Below, piece by piece: positions 24,802 through 35,614 of a stretch of DNA of 64,000 nucleotides. How positions within the stretch are numbered: the first letter of the stretch is position 1; the number at the start of each line of letters is the position of its first letter. Under the pieces are notes generated by a model, which saw only the letters and a list, made by a program, of their open reading frames with translations, was not told the origin of the DNA and searched no databases. Location: positions 1 through 64,000 of the forward strand of contig JAJFFJ010000132.1 of assembly GCA_021776685.1 (NCBI GenBank). The letters run 5' to 3'. Position numbers and translations under genes: made by a program. Source of the stretch: Alphaproteobacteria bacterium (GTDB taxonomy: Bacteria; Pseudomonadota; Alphaproteobacteria; Bin65).

Positions 24802-25763
24802 CGCAGAACCTTCCGCTGGCGGCCAAGCCGCAGACTGCGCCAGAGCAGCACAACCAGAAGAAGGCCGGTGATGAACGCGGTCTGATAACTGGTACCGATA
24901 ACAATATCAGCGACCTTCTCTGCAGCACCCAGCCCCAGGCCCGCTGCGATCACGCCCGCCACGTTGCCGAGACCAGCAATGACCACAATCATGAAGGCGC
25001 GGACGGTGTAGATCAGTCCTGAGAAAGCATGGATCACCAGCGTCATTGAGATCAGCACGCCGGCGGCACCACAGATTGCCGCGTTGAGCGCATATGTGCG
25101 CGCATAAACCTGGTCGGCGTTGATACCCATGATCCGCGCCGCCCGAGCGTCCTGCGCTACCGCCCGGATTGCCTGTCCACCGCGGGTCTGGCGCAGATAG
25201 AAGGTCAGCACCGCGCCGACGATCACGGCAAAGACAAGCGCAATCACGCGCACCTGCTCTATGACCAACTCACCTGTTGTGCCGTCCACCAGAACCCAGG
25301 AGCCCATGCCGTGCTGGGCAATCACGTCTTCCGCCGTGAAGACGCCATTCATCAGCTGCTGCAGGAAAATGCTGATGCCAAAGGTCGCCAGGATGGATGT
25401 GAACAGGTCGCGATCCACCAAGCGGAAGATCACCAGCGCATAGAAGGCCCGGCCGATCCCATAGAGAATCAGCGGCGCGATCACCAAAGCCCATAACGGG
25501 CTGATCCCGCCCCATTCCAATGACACCCACGGCGACGCCGAGGGTCCGATTGCCAGAGTCCAGTCCGTCGATGTGTAATAGCCGATAAATCCGCCAAAGA
25601 TGACGAACTCGCCCTGGGACAGGTTGATGATGTTCATCACCCCCCAGACGAGCGCCATGCCATAGGCAATCAGCGCGAAAATCGCGCCGATCATGATGCC
25701 ATCCAGCAGCAGGTTCAGCAGCGCGACCGGGTTGTCGAGCAGAAGCTGGATATTCTCAAGCAT
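24798..25763 (-). CDS. livH: Branched-chain-type ABC transporter permease LivH
   Basis: A 321-residue membrane protein with about eight hydrophobic segments, the LivH motif GVMNIINLSQGEFVIFGGF near the N-terminus and the coupling loop AVAQDARAARIMGINADQVY. It follows the binding-protein gene after a ~100-bp gap with a hairpin. Confidence 0.88.
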   Translation of the reverse strand: MLENIQLLLDNPVALLNLLLDGIMIGAIFALIAYGMALVWGVMNIINLSQGEFVIFGGFIGYYTSTDWTLAIGPSASPWVSLEWGGISPLWALVIAPLILYGIGRAFYALVIFRLVDRDLFTSILATFGISIFLQQLMNGVFTAEDVIAQHGMGSWVLVDGTTGELVIEQVRVIALVFAVIVGAVLTFYLRQTRGGQAIRAVAQDARAARIMGINADQVYARTYALNAAICGAAGVLISMTLVIHAFSGLIYTVRAFMIVVIAGLGNVAGVIAAGLGLGAAEKVADIVIGTSYQTAFITGLLLVVLLWRSLRLGRQRKVLR

Positions 25764-25810
25764 GGTTCTGCAGATCGCCAGCCAAGATATGGGTCAGGAT
25801 ATGGCGGGAG

Positions 25811-25834
25811 GGCGGTGAATTTGACACCACCGCC
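25811..25834 (-). terminator. Hairpin between livK and livH
   Basis: GGCGGTG at 25811-25817 pairs with CACCGCC at 25828-25834 around a 10-nt loop. There is no poly-U tract, so it more likely protects the upstream livK mRNA or partly attenuates, giving excess binding protein over permease. Confidence 0.4.
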
Positions 25835-25864
25835 AACTCCACCGGATCAACCTGCCGAACGGTC

Positions 25865-27091
25865 CTAGCGCTTGCCCCATTTGGGGATCGGCAGACGGGG
25901 TTTGGCCGCAGCCCATTTGGTCGGCGCCACCACCACATATTTGCCGTCCTGAATTTGGTACAGCACCATCGGCTTGGCGATATTCTTGCCCGTCTTGTCG
26001 AACTTGATGTTGCCGTAGAAGGTTTGCATCTGGGTCGCCGCCAGCGCTGCCCGCACCTTGTCGGTGTCAAACGACCCGGCCCGCCGGAACGCATCAGCAA
26101 AAACCAGAACGGCCGCTGCCGACTCGGCAGCCTGATAAGGCGGCTGGTAGCCATAGGCCTTATTGAATGTCTTGGCGAAATCACCTGCCGACCCGAACAC
26201 GTCGTCCTTGTAAGTCAACGTCGGCGCCCACTGGGACGCGCACAGGGTGTATTCGGCCTTCTTGCCGTATTTCTTGATCACCTTGGCCGAATCACAATGG
26301 GTCATGGCCAGCATCGGCACGTTCAGCCGCAGCGCAGCAATCTGACGAATCGCCAGCGCCGCGCCCTTGGCGTGCCCGGAGATTACCAGCAGGTCCGGCT
26401 TCACGAGCTTCACCTTCTGCAGAATGCCCTTCATATCCGAGAGATCTCGCGGCAGCTTGCCGTCGACGACGATCTTCATGCCGTATTTCTTGGCGTCATC
26501 GATGATGCCGGCTCGGATGTCCTGGCTGAACGGATCATTCTCGAACGCCATGGCGATTTTCATGTCGCTCGGCTTTTTGCCCATGGCTTTGGCCCGTTCG
26601 GCCAGCAGCGCGACGGAGCTGGCAAGATATTGCTCAGACGTGGACAGCACCGCGAACAGGTATTTGTAGCCTTTGGTGAACAGGGAGCGGGAGGCACCGT
26701 TCGCCTCGACCATCGGGATCTTGTACTTCTCCGTGATCGGCGCAATTGCCTTGGTCAGGCCGGAACTATACGGCCCCAGCAAAAATTTGACCTTATCCTG
26801 ATTGATCAGACGTTCGGCCAGTTGTGCGCCGCGGGCGCCGCGGGATTCATCGTCATAGTAGACGATTTTCAGCTTGTAGCTCTTTCCAGCCACCTTGACG
26901 CCGCCGGCCGCGTTGATCTTCTTCACGGCAAGGTCATAGCCGTTACGGGTGTGTTTGCCGTTGGTGGAGTATTTGCCCGTAAGTGAAATGGCTGCGCCGA
27001 GGGTGACGGTATCGCCCTCGACCTTGGCGGCCGCCGGTCCAGCGGTCAGCGCCACGGACGTCGCCAGAGCAAATAACAGACCTCTTCTCAT
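25865..27091 (-). CDS. Branched-chain-type ABC transporter substrate-binding protein
   Basis: A 408-residue periplasmic binding protein (Peripla_BP_6 type) with signal peptide MRRGLLFALATSVALTAGPAAA and the family opening VTLGAAISLTGKYSTNGKHT. GGGAGGATC precedes the ATG at 27091. Ligand specificity cannot be read; liv-type systems also carry amides, short-chain amides, urea and aromatic acids. It is first in a five-gene operon divergent from the cox-type operon, so the transporter may feed that enzyme. Confidence 0.88.
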   Translation of the reverse strand: MRRGLLFALATSVALTAGPAAAKVEGDTVTLGAAISLTGKYSTNGKHTRNGYDLAVKKINAAGGVKVAGKSYKLKIVYYDDESRGARGAQLAERLINQDKVKFLLGPYSSGLTKAIAPITEKYKIPMVEANGASRSLFTKGYKYLFAVLSTSEQYLASSVALLAERAKAMGKKPSDMKIAMAFENDPFSQDIRAGIIDDAKKYGMKIVVDGKLPRDLSDMKGILQKVKLVKPDLLVISGHAKGAALAIRQIAALRLNVPMLAMTHCDSAKVIKKYGKKAEYTLCASQWAPTLTYKDDVFGSAGDFAKTFNKAYGYQPPYQAAESAAAVLVFADAFRRAGSFDTDKVRAALAATQMQTFYGNIKFDKTGKNIAKPMVLYQIQDGKYVVVAPTKWAAAKPRLPIPKWGKR

Positions 27092-27310
27092 TTTTTTGAT
27101 CCTCCCTGGATTACATGCGGTCGTGCTGCAGGTATGCGGTTGGCGCAAGTGTGCCAAGCCAAGCGACAAGCCGCAATCAGAGTCTGGCGGCGTCTAGCAA
27201 CACCTGACGGTAAGACACTGCGGTTTTATGACGTTAACTTCGCCGGCCGTCTTGCCGCGCCGCTGGCGGGTCACTAGGTTGGCTGGAGAAGGTATTCGAG
27301 GGGAGCATCC

Positions 27311-27787
27311 ATGGAGCTTAAAGGCGCCTACAAGATTCCGGCGGCGCGCGAACTGGTTTGGGAAAAACTCAATGACCCGGACGTGTTGCGCGAATCCATA
27401 CCAGGCTGTGAAGAGCTTGAGCAAAATGAAGACGGCGGCTTTTCCGCGACCGTAAAGGCCAAGGTTGGCCCGGTCAGCGCAAAGTTCAAAGGCGCCGTAA
27501 CGCTGGAAGATCTCAATCCGCCGGCCAGCTATCGCATCGTCGGTGAGGGCAAAGGCGGCGTGGCCGGTTTCGCAAAGGGCGATACGGAAGTCACCCTGGA
27601 AGAGGTGGGCGACGCCACGATCCTCCGCTATGTGGCCGATGCTCGGATTGGCGGCAAACTGGCCCAGATCGGCTCCCGGCTGATCAAGGGCACCGCACGC
27701 AAAATGGCCGACCAGTTTTTTACAAATTTCGCCCAGCAGGTCGCGCCCGGCGCAGATGTTGAAAAGCTGGACGAGGAAGACACCTAA
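27311..27787 (+). CDS. coxG: CoxG family SRPBCC protein
   Basis: A 158-residue SRPBCC-fold protein of the CoxG family, with PAARELVWEKLNDPDVLRES and IPGCEELE near the N-terminus. In carboxydotrophs CoxG helps anchor the dehydrogenase to the membrane; paralogues accompany many molybdenum hydroxylases. GGGGAG precedes the ATG. It is the first gene of the operon and is followed after 2 bp by a small membrane protein. Confidence 0.88.
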   Translation: MELKGAYKIPAARELVWEKLNDPDVLRESIPGCEELEQNEDGGFSATVKAKVGPVSAKFKGAVTLEDLNPPASYRIVGEGKGGVAGFAKGDTEVTLEEVGDATILRYVADARIGGKLAQIGSRLIKGTARKMADQFFTNFAQQVAPGADVEKLDEEDT

Positions 27788-27789
27788 GT

Positions 27790-27930
27790 ATGGCCGACGA
27801 AACCGTGGCGCCGGAACAAGATCACGACGTGGCCCGCCCGGGCCTTCGGCAGTGGATCTGGATGCCGATGCTGACTGTTTTGCTTGCCGCATTGGTGGTT
27901 TTGGTGGGCCGACACACATTCGTCGCTTGA
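27790..27930 (+). CDS. Small single-pass membrane protein after coxG
   Basis: A 46-codon frame starts 2 bp after the coxG stop. It has a polar acidic N-terminus (MADETVAPEQDHDVARPG) and one strong transmembrane helix (MPMLTVLLAALVVLVG). The tight spacing and single clean helix argue for a real gene. It could act with CoxG in membrane attachment of the enzyme; that is inference. Confidence 0.55.
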   Translation: MADETVAPEQDHDVARPGLRQWIWMPMLTVLLAALVVLVGRHTFVA

Positions 27931-28050
27931 CCCGCACCGGACCGGCATTATTGTTCTGCTGATCGGCCGGGGTCGCCGATAAAGTGTCTGCCTGCTACAG
28001 GCCAGGGAATAACAAGCCTGTTTCGGGCTACTGATATTGGGAGAATATCC

Positions 28051-28524
<474 letters not shown>

Positions 28525-28585
28525 AGACGGCCGTGACACTGCAAGACAGCGGGCAAATACCGTTGGCCCCAGGGAGGACACGGTC

Positions 28586-30979
28586 ATGACCACAGGTATA
28601 GGCGCGCGCGTTCTGCGCAAGGAAGACCGTCGCTTTATTACCGGCAACGGCAACTACGTGGACGACATCAACGTCAACGGACAGTATTACGCAGCCTTTG
28701 TGCGTTCGCCGCACCCGCATGCGGAAATCGGCAGTGTCGATATTGCCGGCGCCAAAGCGTCTGACGGTGTAATCGAGGTTCTGACCGGCGCGGAAGTTGC
28801 GGCCGATGAGATCGGTGGCCTGCCAGTTGGCTGGGGCATCACCCAGACCAACGGCGAGCCCATGGTGGAGCCCGCATGGCCGATCCTGGCTCAAGGCAGG
28901 GTCCGCTTTGTCGGCGACGCGGTTGCCGTGGTGATTGCCAAATCAATCGACGCCGCGCGCGATGCGGCCGAAATGGTCAACGTCAGCTATACGCCTATTC
29001 CCGCTGTTATCGCGACCGAGGACGCGCCCAAGGATGGCGCACCCCAGGTTTGGGACGAGGCCCCGGGCAACACCAGCTTTGATTGGGAGATCGGCGACAA
29101 GGCAGCCGCCGACCAGGCTTTCGAAGGCGCACACCATGTCACCAAACTGGAACTGGTGAACCAGCGCCTGGTGCCGAACGCGATGGAACCACGCGCGGCG
29201 ATTGCCGAGTTTAATTCGGTTTCCGGCGATTTGACATTGCATGCGACCGCGCAGGCCCCCCACGCCATACGCCTGCTGCTGGGCGCCTTTGTCCTACAGC
29301 AACCAGAGCACAAGTTTCGGGTGATCTCGCCGGATGTGGGCGGCGGCTTCGGATCAAAGATCTATCCCTACGCTGAATATGCGGTGCTCTGCTGGGCTGC
29401 CCGGCGGATGGGCTGCGCGATCAAGTGGACCGCGGATCGAAGCGAAAGCTTCATCACCGATGCACATGGCCGCGACCATGTCTCGGAGGCAGAGCTGGCG
29501 CTGGATGCGGACGGCAAATTCCTGGGCCTGCGGGTAAATACGGTCGCCAATATGGGCGCTTATCTGTCTGCTTTTGGCCCTCTTGTCCCGACTTTCCTTT
29601 ATGCGACGCTGTTCGCCGGTCAGTACACGACGCCGGCGATCTATGCCCATGTGAAGGCAGTCTTTACGAATACGACTCCCGTGGACGCCTATCGGGGCGC
29701 GGGCCGTCCCGAAGCCACCTTCCTACTGGAACGCATCGTCGAGAAGGCCGCAAAGGAGACCGGTATCGATCCAGCGGATATCCGGCGGCGCAATTTCATT
29801 CAGCCGGACCAATTTCCCTACGCCACGCCGGTGGCTTTGACCTACGATTCCGGTGAGTACGGCGCGACCCTGGACAAGGCGCTGGCGCTGGCTGATTACA
29901 CCGGTTTTGCCGCACGCCGGGACCAGAGCAAGACCAGTGGAAAGCTGCGCGGGATTGGTTTCTCCTTGCCCATCGAGGCGACAGGCGCCGCGCCATCCGC
30001 CATCGCCGGCCAGCTTGGCGCGCGGGCGGGCCTTTATGAATCTGCAGAGGTGCGCTTCAATCCCACCGGCTCGGTCACCGTCTTCTCCGGATCCCACAGC
30101 CACGGCCAGGGCCATGCCACCACCTTCGCTCAGGTGGTTTCCGATCAACTCGGTGTGCCGATCGAGAATGTGGAAGTGGTCCAAGGCGACACGTCCAATT
30201 CCCAGTTCGGCATGGGCACCTACGGCTCCCGCTCACTGTCGGTGGGTGGCAGCGCTATCGTTCGCGCTTGTGACAAGATCCTCGCCAAGGGCCGCAAGAT
30301 CGCGGCGCACATTCTTGAAGCCTCCGCGGATGACATCGAATTCGTGGATGGCAACTTCCAGGTCAAGGGCACGGACAAGGCGATGAATATCGCTGAAGTC
30401 GCCTTCGCCGCCTATGTGCCGCACAATTATCCGCTGCCGACCGGCGACCCGGCACAGGACGAGAATGCGCTGGAGCCTGGCCTGAATGAGCAGGCCTTCT
30501 TCGACCCGCTGAACTTCAACTTCCCCAATGGCGCCTATATCTGTGAGGTCGAAATTGACCCGGATACGGGCGTGGTTCAGATCGTTGATTTCAGCGCAGT
30601 GGATGACGTGGGCAACATCATCAACCCCATGATCGTTGAAGGTCAGGTCCATGGCGGCATCGCCCAGGGTGTCGGCCAGGCACTCTATGAAGGTGCTGTC
30701 TATGACAAGGAAACCGGCCAACTGTTGTCCGGTTCCATGATGGACTACACCCTGCCCCGGGCCGACAACCTGCCCATGATCAAGACCGGCACTACCGAAA
30801 CGCCCTGCCCCTTCAATCCGCTAGGGGTCAAGGGCTGTGGGGAGATCGGCACCATCGGCGCCACCCCCGCCGTCATCAACGCCATCATCGACGCCCTGGG
30901 AGACTATGGCGTCACGGATATATCAATGCCGGCAACCCCAGAGGTCGTCTGGCGCGCCATGCAGGAGGGCCGGGCGTAA
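28586..30979 (+). CDS. Molybdenum hydroxylase large subunit, form II CoxL-like
   Basis: A 797-residue Mo/MCD-binding subunit of the xanthine oxidase family with GGGFGSK near residue 250 and the conserved catalytic Glu in [15 protein letters not shown] near residue 750. The active-site loop near residue 370 reads AYRGAGR. True aerobic CO dehydrogenase (form I) has AYxCSFR with the Cys that binds Cu, so this is a form II enzyme whose substrate is probably an organic compound. Length is typical. The stop lies 23 bp before the FAD-subunit gene. Confidence 0.9.
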   Translation: MTTGIGARVLRKEDRRFITGNGNYVDDINVNGQYYAAFVRSPHPHAEIGSVDIAGAKASDGVIEVLTGAEVAADEIGGLPVGWGITQTNGEPMVEPAWPILAQGRVRFVGDAVAVVIAKSIDAARDAAEMVNVSYTPIPAVIATEDAPKDGAPQVWDEAPGNTSFDWEIGDKAAADQAFEGAHHVTKLELVNQRLVPNAMEPRAAIAEFNSVSGDLTLHATAQAPHAIRLLLGAFVLQQPEHKFRVISPDVGGGFGSKIYPYAEYAVLCWAARRMGCAIKWTADRSESFITDAHGRDHVSEAELALDADGKFLGLRVNTVANMGAYLSAFGPLVPTFLYATLFAGQYTTPAIYAHVKAVFTNTTPVDAYRGAGRPEATFLLERIVEKAAKETGIDPADIRRRNFIQPDQFPYATPVALTYDSGEYGATLDKALALADYTGFAARRDQSKTSGKLRGIGFSLPIEATGAAPSAIAGQLGARAGLYESAEVRFNPTGSVTVFSGSHSHGQGHATTFAQVVSDQLGVPIENVEVVQGDTSNSQFGMGTYGSRSLSVGGSAIVRACDKILAKGRKIAAHILEASADDIEFVDGNFQVKGTDKAMNIAEVAFAAYVPHNYPLPTGDPAQDENALEPGLNEQAFFDPLNFNFPNGAYICEVEIDPDTGVVQIVDFSAVDDVGNIINPMIVEGQVHGGIAQGVGQALYEGAVYDKETGQLLSGSMMDYTLPRADNLPMIKTGTTETPCPFNPLGVKGCGEIGTIGATPAVINAIIDALGDYGVTDISMPATPEVVWRAMQEGRA

Positions 30980-31002
30980 GTCCCGGCGAGAAGGAGACAC
31001 CC

Positions 31003-31800
31003 ATGTACAGCTTCGAATACGAGAAAGCGGGCAGCGTTGACGCCGCGTCCCAGGCGATCAAGTCCGACGACGAGGCCAAACTGCTCGCCGGCGGGATGAC
31101 CTATATCCCGACCCTGAAGCAGCGCCTGGCGAGCCCGACCAAGGTTATCGACCTGGCTGGCCTCGGTGACCTGAGCGGCATCAGCGTTAGTGGCGGCACC
31201 GTCACCATCGGCGCCATGACCCGCCACGCGGCAGTTGCAAATTCCGCTGAAGTGCAAAGCGCCATCCCCGCCTTGGCCAAACTGGCCGGCGGCATCGGCG
31301 ACCCGCAGGTGCGCAATCGCGGCACTATCGGTGGCTCGATCTCGAACAACGACCCGGCGGCGGACTACCCGGCGGCCCTGGTTGGCCTGGGCGCCACCGT
31401 CAAAACCAACGAACGCGAGATTGCTGCCGACGACTTCTTTACCGGTCAGTTCGAGACCGCGCTCAACGAAGGCGAAATCGTCACCTCGGTCAGCTTCCCG
31501 GTACCGGAAAAAGCCGGTTACATGAAGTTCCCGAACCCCGCCTCCCGCTATGCCATTGTCGGCGTATTTGCCGCCAAGACAGGCGACGGCACGCGCGTGG
31601 CCGTCACCGGCGCCGGTGAAGCGGGCGTCTTCCGTGTTGCGGAAATGGAAAGCGCACTCGGGTCCAACTGGTCGGCAGACGCTGTTGCCGGCGTCTCGGT
31701 AGGCCAGGGCGATCTCAACTCCGACATTCACGCCAGCGCCGAGTATCGCGCCCATCTGGTGACCGTCATGGCTAAACGGGCGGTGGCCGAAGCGGGCTGA
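31003..31800 (+). CDS. coxM: Molybdenum hydroxylase FAD-binding medium subunit
   Basis: A 265-residue FAD-binding subunit with the two family motifs AGGMTYIPTLKQRL near residue 31 and GGSISNNDPAADYP near residue 110 that hold the FAD diphosphate. AGGAGACACCC precedes the ATG. It completes the S-L-M heterotrimer. Confidence 0.92.
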   Translation: MYSFEYEKAGSVDAASQAIKSDDEAKLLAGGMTYIPTLKQRLASPTKVIDLAGLGDLSGISVSGGTVTIGAMTRHAAVANSAEVQSAIPALAKLAGGIGDPQVRNRGTIGGSISNNDPAADYPAALVGLGATVKTNEREIAADDFFTGQFETALNEGEIVTSVSFPVPEKAGYMKFPNPASRYAIVGVFAAKTGDGTRVAVTGAGEAGVFRVAEMESALGSNWSADAVAGVSVGQGDLNSDIHASAEYRAHLVTVMAKRAVAEAG

Positions 31801-31837
31801 TCTGCCGCTTTTCCAAAAATTCTGATGGCTCTATGTA

Positions 31838-31860
31838 GGGGCGGGTTCCGAACCCGCCCC
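31838..31860. repeat. Perfect palindromic hairpin between coxM and coxD
   Basis: GGGGCGGGTT pairs perfectly with AACCCGCCCC around a 3-nt loop. Only two T residues follow. It has the look of a REP-type extragenic palindrome or a partial terminator separating the structural from the accessory genes. Confidence 0.7.
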
Positions 31861-31880
31861 TTCGCCGTATCGAGATGCGC

Positions 31881-32816
31881 ATGACCGCAGTAACTGCTCT
31901 TCCAAAAAACGTCGACAATACCGAAACCCTGCTCGCCAGCGGCGAGTATGTGGCGGACCGTTCGCTGGCCACAGCGGTCTATCTCAGCCTGTCTCTGGGG
32001 CGGCCGCTGTTCCTCGAGGGCGAGGCCGGCGTCGGCAAAACGGAAATTGCCAAGGTGCTGGCAGAAACACTGGGCCGCGACCTGATCCGCCTGCAGTGCT
32101 ATGAAGGTCTGGATGTCGCAAGCGCCGTCTACGAGTGGAACTACTCCCGCCAGATGATCGAAATCAGGCTGGCGGAAGCCTCCGGCGACACCAACCGCGA
32201 CGCACTCGCCAGCGATATTTTCACTGAAGAATTTCTGATCAAGCGGCCTTTGCTGCGCGCGCTCGAGCCCCATATTGGGGGTGCGCCGGTGCTGCTGATC
32301 GATGAACTGGACCGCGCCGACGAGCCCTTCGAAGCCTATCTTCTGGAAGTACTGTCGGATTTTCAGATCACGGTCCCGGAGCTGGGTGCGATCAAGGCAG
32401 ATGAGCCGCCAATCGTGGTCATCACGTCAAACCGGACTCGTGAGATTCACGACGCGCTTAAGCGCCGTTGTTTCTACTATTGGGTCGACTATCCGGACGC
32501 CTCACGTGAGCTCGAGATTCTACGCCGCAAAGCGCCGGGTGTTGGCGAACGACTGGCCGAAGAAGTCGTCGGCTTCGTCCAGCATTTGCGCAAGCAGGAC
32601 CTCTTCAAGCTGCCCGGTGTCGCAGAAACCCTCGATTGGGCCCATGCGCTCGCGCAACTGGACGTAATTCAACTCAATCCGGACGTGGTCAACTCGACCC
32701 TCGGCACTTTGCTCAAATACCAGGACGACATCGCCCGCATCCAGGGCAGCGAAGCCATCGCCATTCTCAACGAAATCCGCACGCAAGCGGCCGCGTCGAG
32801 CGCAGGCGGCGCCTAG
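31881..32816 (+). CDS. coxD: MoxR-type AAA+ ATPase, CoxD-like
   Basis: A 311-residue MoxR-family AAA+ ATPase with Walker A GEAGVGKTE near residue 47, Walker B VLLIDELDRAD near residue 137 and the sensor stretch VVITSNRTREIHDALKRRC. CoxD acts with the VWA protein CoxE in maturing the Mo active site. An in-frame ATG six bases upstream is an alternative start. CoxE is not adjacent here; two unrelated genes lie between. Confidence 0.9.
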   Translation: MTAVTALPKNVDNTETLLASGEYVADRSLATAVYLSLSLGRPLFLEGEAGVGKTEIAKVLAETLGRDLIRLQCYEGLDVASAVYEWNYSRQMIEIRLAEASGDTNRDALASDIFTEEFLIKRPLLRALEPHIGGAPVLLIDELDRADEPFEAYLLEVLSDFQITVPELGAIKADEPPIVVITSNRTREIHDALKRRCFYYWVDYPDASRELEILRRKAPGVGERLAEEVVGFVQHLRKQDLFKLPGVAETLDWAHALAQLDVIQLNPDVVNSTLGTLLKYQDDIARIQGSEAIAILNEIRTQAAASSAGGA

Positions 32817-32881
32817 ACGCAATTCGGGATTGCAGCGGCGGTATCAAGTTGGGCAGTGCTGGCGATAGAAGGTAGTCGGAC

Positions 32882-34507
32882 ATGAAACGCAATGCCTATT
32901 GGCCTTCATCCCGCGCACTAGCAGCCCTTTTGGCAACCGGGGTTGTGCTCTCTGTTCCATGGTCAGCGGCGATGTCGAAAGACGGCGTGGAGCCGGGTGG
33001 CCCACCACCCGCTGCAAGATGCCTTCCTCGAATGACCCGTGTGTGCCTGGCTGAACTCGCGACAACCCTGAATGACCGCATCCGCGATGATAAATCGTGG
33101 ACGATCGTCGCGATAACCCTCGCCCGTGCTGGCAGATTCGCGATGGCGCACCGCGTTGTCCTCTTCCGAATTTCCAAGGGTGCCCAAAAAAACCGGCACC
33201 GCGTAATTGCCGGAATGGCGGCCGCACGCAAGAACGACGTCGAGGGTGCACTGGCTATCGCTGGAACGATCAGCGACCGTGATATCCGCATGATCATCGC
33301 CGTAGAGCTATCAAGAATGGGCCACATGGCGGCGGCTACCGGATTCCTGACATCAAAAGGCGTCAAGAACGCCCAAGGCAAAATAAGGTTCCATCTCCTT
33401 ATGGAGCTTGCGGCAACGAAACCGGCGGATGTGGAACCCGCGCTCAAGAAGATGATCGCTGAGTGGGACGGCAAATACGACGAGGGGTTTCAGCACTTCA
33501 ATAGGATAGGCAAACGCTTGCCGGCTGCCGCCCGCGTACGCCTGTATCCCAGAATGCACGCCTTGTTGGGGAAGACTGGCCATGATTTCGGGTGGGTCGG
33601 ACAAAATTGGGCCCGGGAACTGGCGGCCCGCGGCAAACGGCAGGAAGCGCTCGTTATTCTCAAGAGTTACGTCACCGTATGGTTCGGCACAAAACAATCG
33701 CCGAGAGAGCCCGCAGGCGCCCGTAAACCTGACGCCAACACCGTCATATCTCTGGCCGAGCAACTCGCCTGGTTGGGGGAGCATGATGCGATCAGGTATC
33801 TCTATCAAAGGAGTCCGCGCGGCAATCGATTCTCATGGATCCAGGTGTTCGCGCGTCTCGGAGATATCGAGCAGGTGATGCGGCTTCTGCCATCGAAGGA
33901 AAAGGCACTCCAACGTGCCCATAGCCTCGCCCTGGCAATCAATGCGCTGCGGGGGCGAGGTAAACCTGAGGCAACGGCGCGGCTTGAGAAGGCATTCCGC
34001 GCCATCGCGGGCCCAATTGGAAAGGACCGGAGGCTCGGGCTCGCCTGGACAATGGTTCTTGCTGACACACAGGCGCAAAAACAACTTTTCGCCAATGCGA
34101 AGGCGCTTCGCGGCCGCGACTATGTTTTCGCATATCTCGCGCTCCACCATGGCAGCCGTCGCAACTATCAGAAGCTTCATCGGCTATTGGATAAAAAAGG
34201 GCTTGGCGGCATGCGCGCCCACATCGTCGACTGGGCTTTCCGCCTCCATCCATGCGAGGCCGCACGGGACACCGCCCTCGCCGGGAAGCTAGAATTGAGC
34301 CGAGCAATTGCCAGGGATTGGTACAAGGCCCGCATGTATCTGATCACGAGCCCGGTAGAAGAAAAGACAACCTATGAAATGGTGGTATGCCAGATCATGG
34401 GCAATGACCTGATCGGGGCGCATCGGCAGATCTTTGACGCCAATGTCCCGGGTAAGTCCCGTCTGAAAGCGCTGGTAACCCTGATTAAGCGCACACCGGG
34501 AAAGTGA
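32882..34507 (+). CDS. Exported helical-repeat hypothetical protein
   Basis: A 541-residue protein with a signal peptide (MKRNAYWPSSRALAALLATG...). The rest is rich in alpha-helical, Ala/Leu/Arg stretches such as VIAGMAAARKNDVEGALAIA and IQVFARLGDIEQVMRLLPSK that resemble degenerate TPR/Sel1-like or HEAT-like repeats. I cannot name a family. It interrupts the accessory genes between coxD and coxE, 65 bp after coxD. Confidence 0.75.
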   Translation: MKRNAYWPSSRALAALLATGVVLSVPWSAAMSKDGVEPGGPPPAARCLPRMTRVCLAELATTLNDRIRDDKSWTIVAITLARAGRFAMAHRVVLFRISKGAQKNRHRVIAGMAAARKNDVEGALAIAGTISDRDIRMIIAVELSRMGHMAAATGFLTSKGVKNAQGKIRFHLLMELAATKPADVEPALKKMIAEWDGKYDEGFQHFNRIGKRLPAAARVRLYPRMHALLGKTGHDFGWVGQNWARELAARGKRQEALVILKSYVTVWFGTKQSPREPAGARKPDANTVISLAEQLAWLGEHDAIRYLYQRSPRGNRFSWIQVFARLGDIEQVMRLLPSKEKALQRAHSLALAINALRGRGKPEATARLEKAFRAIAGPIGKDRRLGLAWTMVLADTQAQKQLFANAKALRGRDYVFAYLALHHGSRRNYQKLHRLLDKKGLGGMRAHIVDWAFRLHPCEAARDTALAGKLELSRAIARDWYKARMYLITSPVEEKTTYEMVVCQIMGNDLIGAHRQIFDANVPGKSRLKALVTLIKRTPGK

Positions 34508-34576
34508 CGGCGCGAATCATCCCGGAATGAGCGGAGCTGGCTAGCGCCTGCCGCCAGATTCGTACCCAGATTCCTA

Positions 34577-35614
34577 CTAGGCCGCTGCCTTCGGCGTGAT
34601 GCCCTTTTCCGTCATGAAATCCGCCAGCTTCGGCGTCACTGTCGTGGCGTTGTCGGCGATGTAGTGCAACAGAGCTCTTTCACTCGGGTGGAGATCGCCG
34701 TCGGTCGCCAGCCAGTCCAACACCCACGCGGCTTCCGCGTCGTCGATGCCTTCCCTGCGGAAGGCATCCGCCATCTGTGAGGCCTGCAGCCGTTCCCGGC
34801 GCAATGCCTGGCGGCTGCCAAAGACATCGGCTTCGCGCCAGACCCGGGCATAATTCATGCTGCCCACATTCTTGATCACGCCCAGCATGACCTGGCCGAC
34901 ACCGCGGCGCTCGGCCAGCCATTCCTCACGGGTTGCGAATTCCTCGGCGTTTGGCACCGCCGGCGCACCACGCGGAAACATGAGGTAGTTGGAGACGCCC
35001 TTGACGAACAGGTCACGCCAGTCCTCGGCATTTACGGAGTTGCGTGTGGCGTCGTGCAGGGACAGCAGCATCTCGGCTTCCCAGCGTGACACCGTAAAGC
35101 CGCCGTCGCTGGCGCCCGCGAAGATCACCTTGCGGATTAGCGCCACATCGATGTCGTCAATTTGGTTGCGCTTGCGCCCGGCGCCATAGGCCGCTTCGTC
35201 GGGCTTCAGGACGCTGTCATGCACGGCGGCAACCACCAGCTCAACCAGATCTTCCGGACAGGAGGCCGCCCAGTGCACAACGTTTACCAAGAGGGCGAGT
35301 TCCGTGGCTGAGTCCACCTGGCCGTCGCTCAGGATTGCCTCGCGAATGAATTTCGCCTTCACCTCGTCCACATATTTTCGCGGCTCTGCACTCCAGACCA
35401 AAAAGTCCGTCAGTGCATCCACATAGAACTGGTCCCAGGCATCCGCTCGATCCGTGCAGGCGCCGTGCAGCGCCACGACCATGCGGGCCTCGTCCCAGTC
35501 GACGATGCCGTCGCGAAAAACACCGCGTCTGAGCGCGCCGACGTCCTCTTCCGTAATCCGTCCCGCTTCTTTCAAGTCCGAGGGACGAATCTCGGGTTCC
35601 GTACCACCATCCAT
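34577..35614 (-). CDS. Hypothetical protein with internally duplicated helical domain
   Basis: A 345-residue soluble helical protein. Residues ~25-80 (LRRGVFRDGIVDWDEARMVV then ALHGAC...WDQFYVDALTDFLVW) and ~155-215 (IRKVIFAGASDGGFTVSRWE then LSLHDAT...WRDLFVKGVSNYLMF) clearly repeat, and the EAxxVDSATELALLVNVVHW stretches resemble TerB-like helical domains. The ATG at 35614 is preceded by GGAGG; an upstream in-frame ATG at 35629 is possible. It is opposite in orientation to the surrounding cox genes, so it breaks the operon. Confidence 0.75.
   Translation of the reverse strand: MDGGTEPEIRPSDLKEAGRITEEDVGALRRGVFRDGIVDWDEARMVVALHGACTDRADAWDQFYVDALTDFLVWSAEPRKYVDEVKAKFIREAILSDGQVDSATELALLVNVVHWAASCPEDLVELVVAAVHDSVLKPDEAAYGAGRKRNQIDDIDVALIRKVIFAGASDGGFTVSRWEAEMLLSLHDATRNSVNAEDWRDLFVKGVSNYLMFPRGAPAVPNAEEFATREEWLAERRGVGQVMLGVIKNVGSMNYARVWREADVFGSRQALRRERLQASQMADAFRREGIDDAEAAWVLDWLATDGDLHPSERALLHYIADNATTVTPKLADFMTEKGITPKAAA

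Noticed and set aside
28586-30979. Aerobic CO dehydrogenase large subunit (form I)
   Set aside because: The AYxCSFR motif with the Cu-binding Cys is absent; the loop reads AYRGAGR, so only form II or a related hydroxylase can be claimed.
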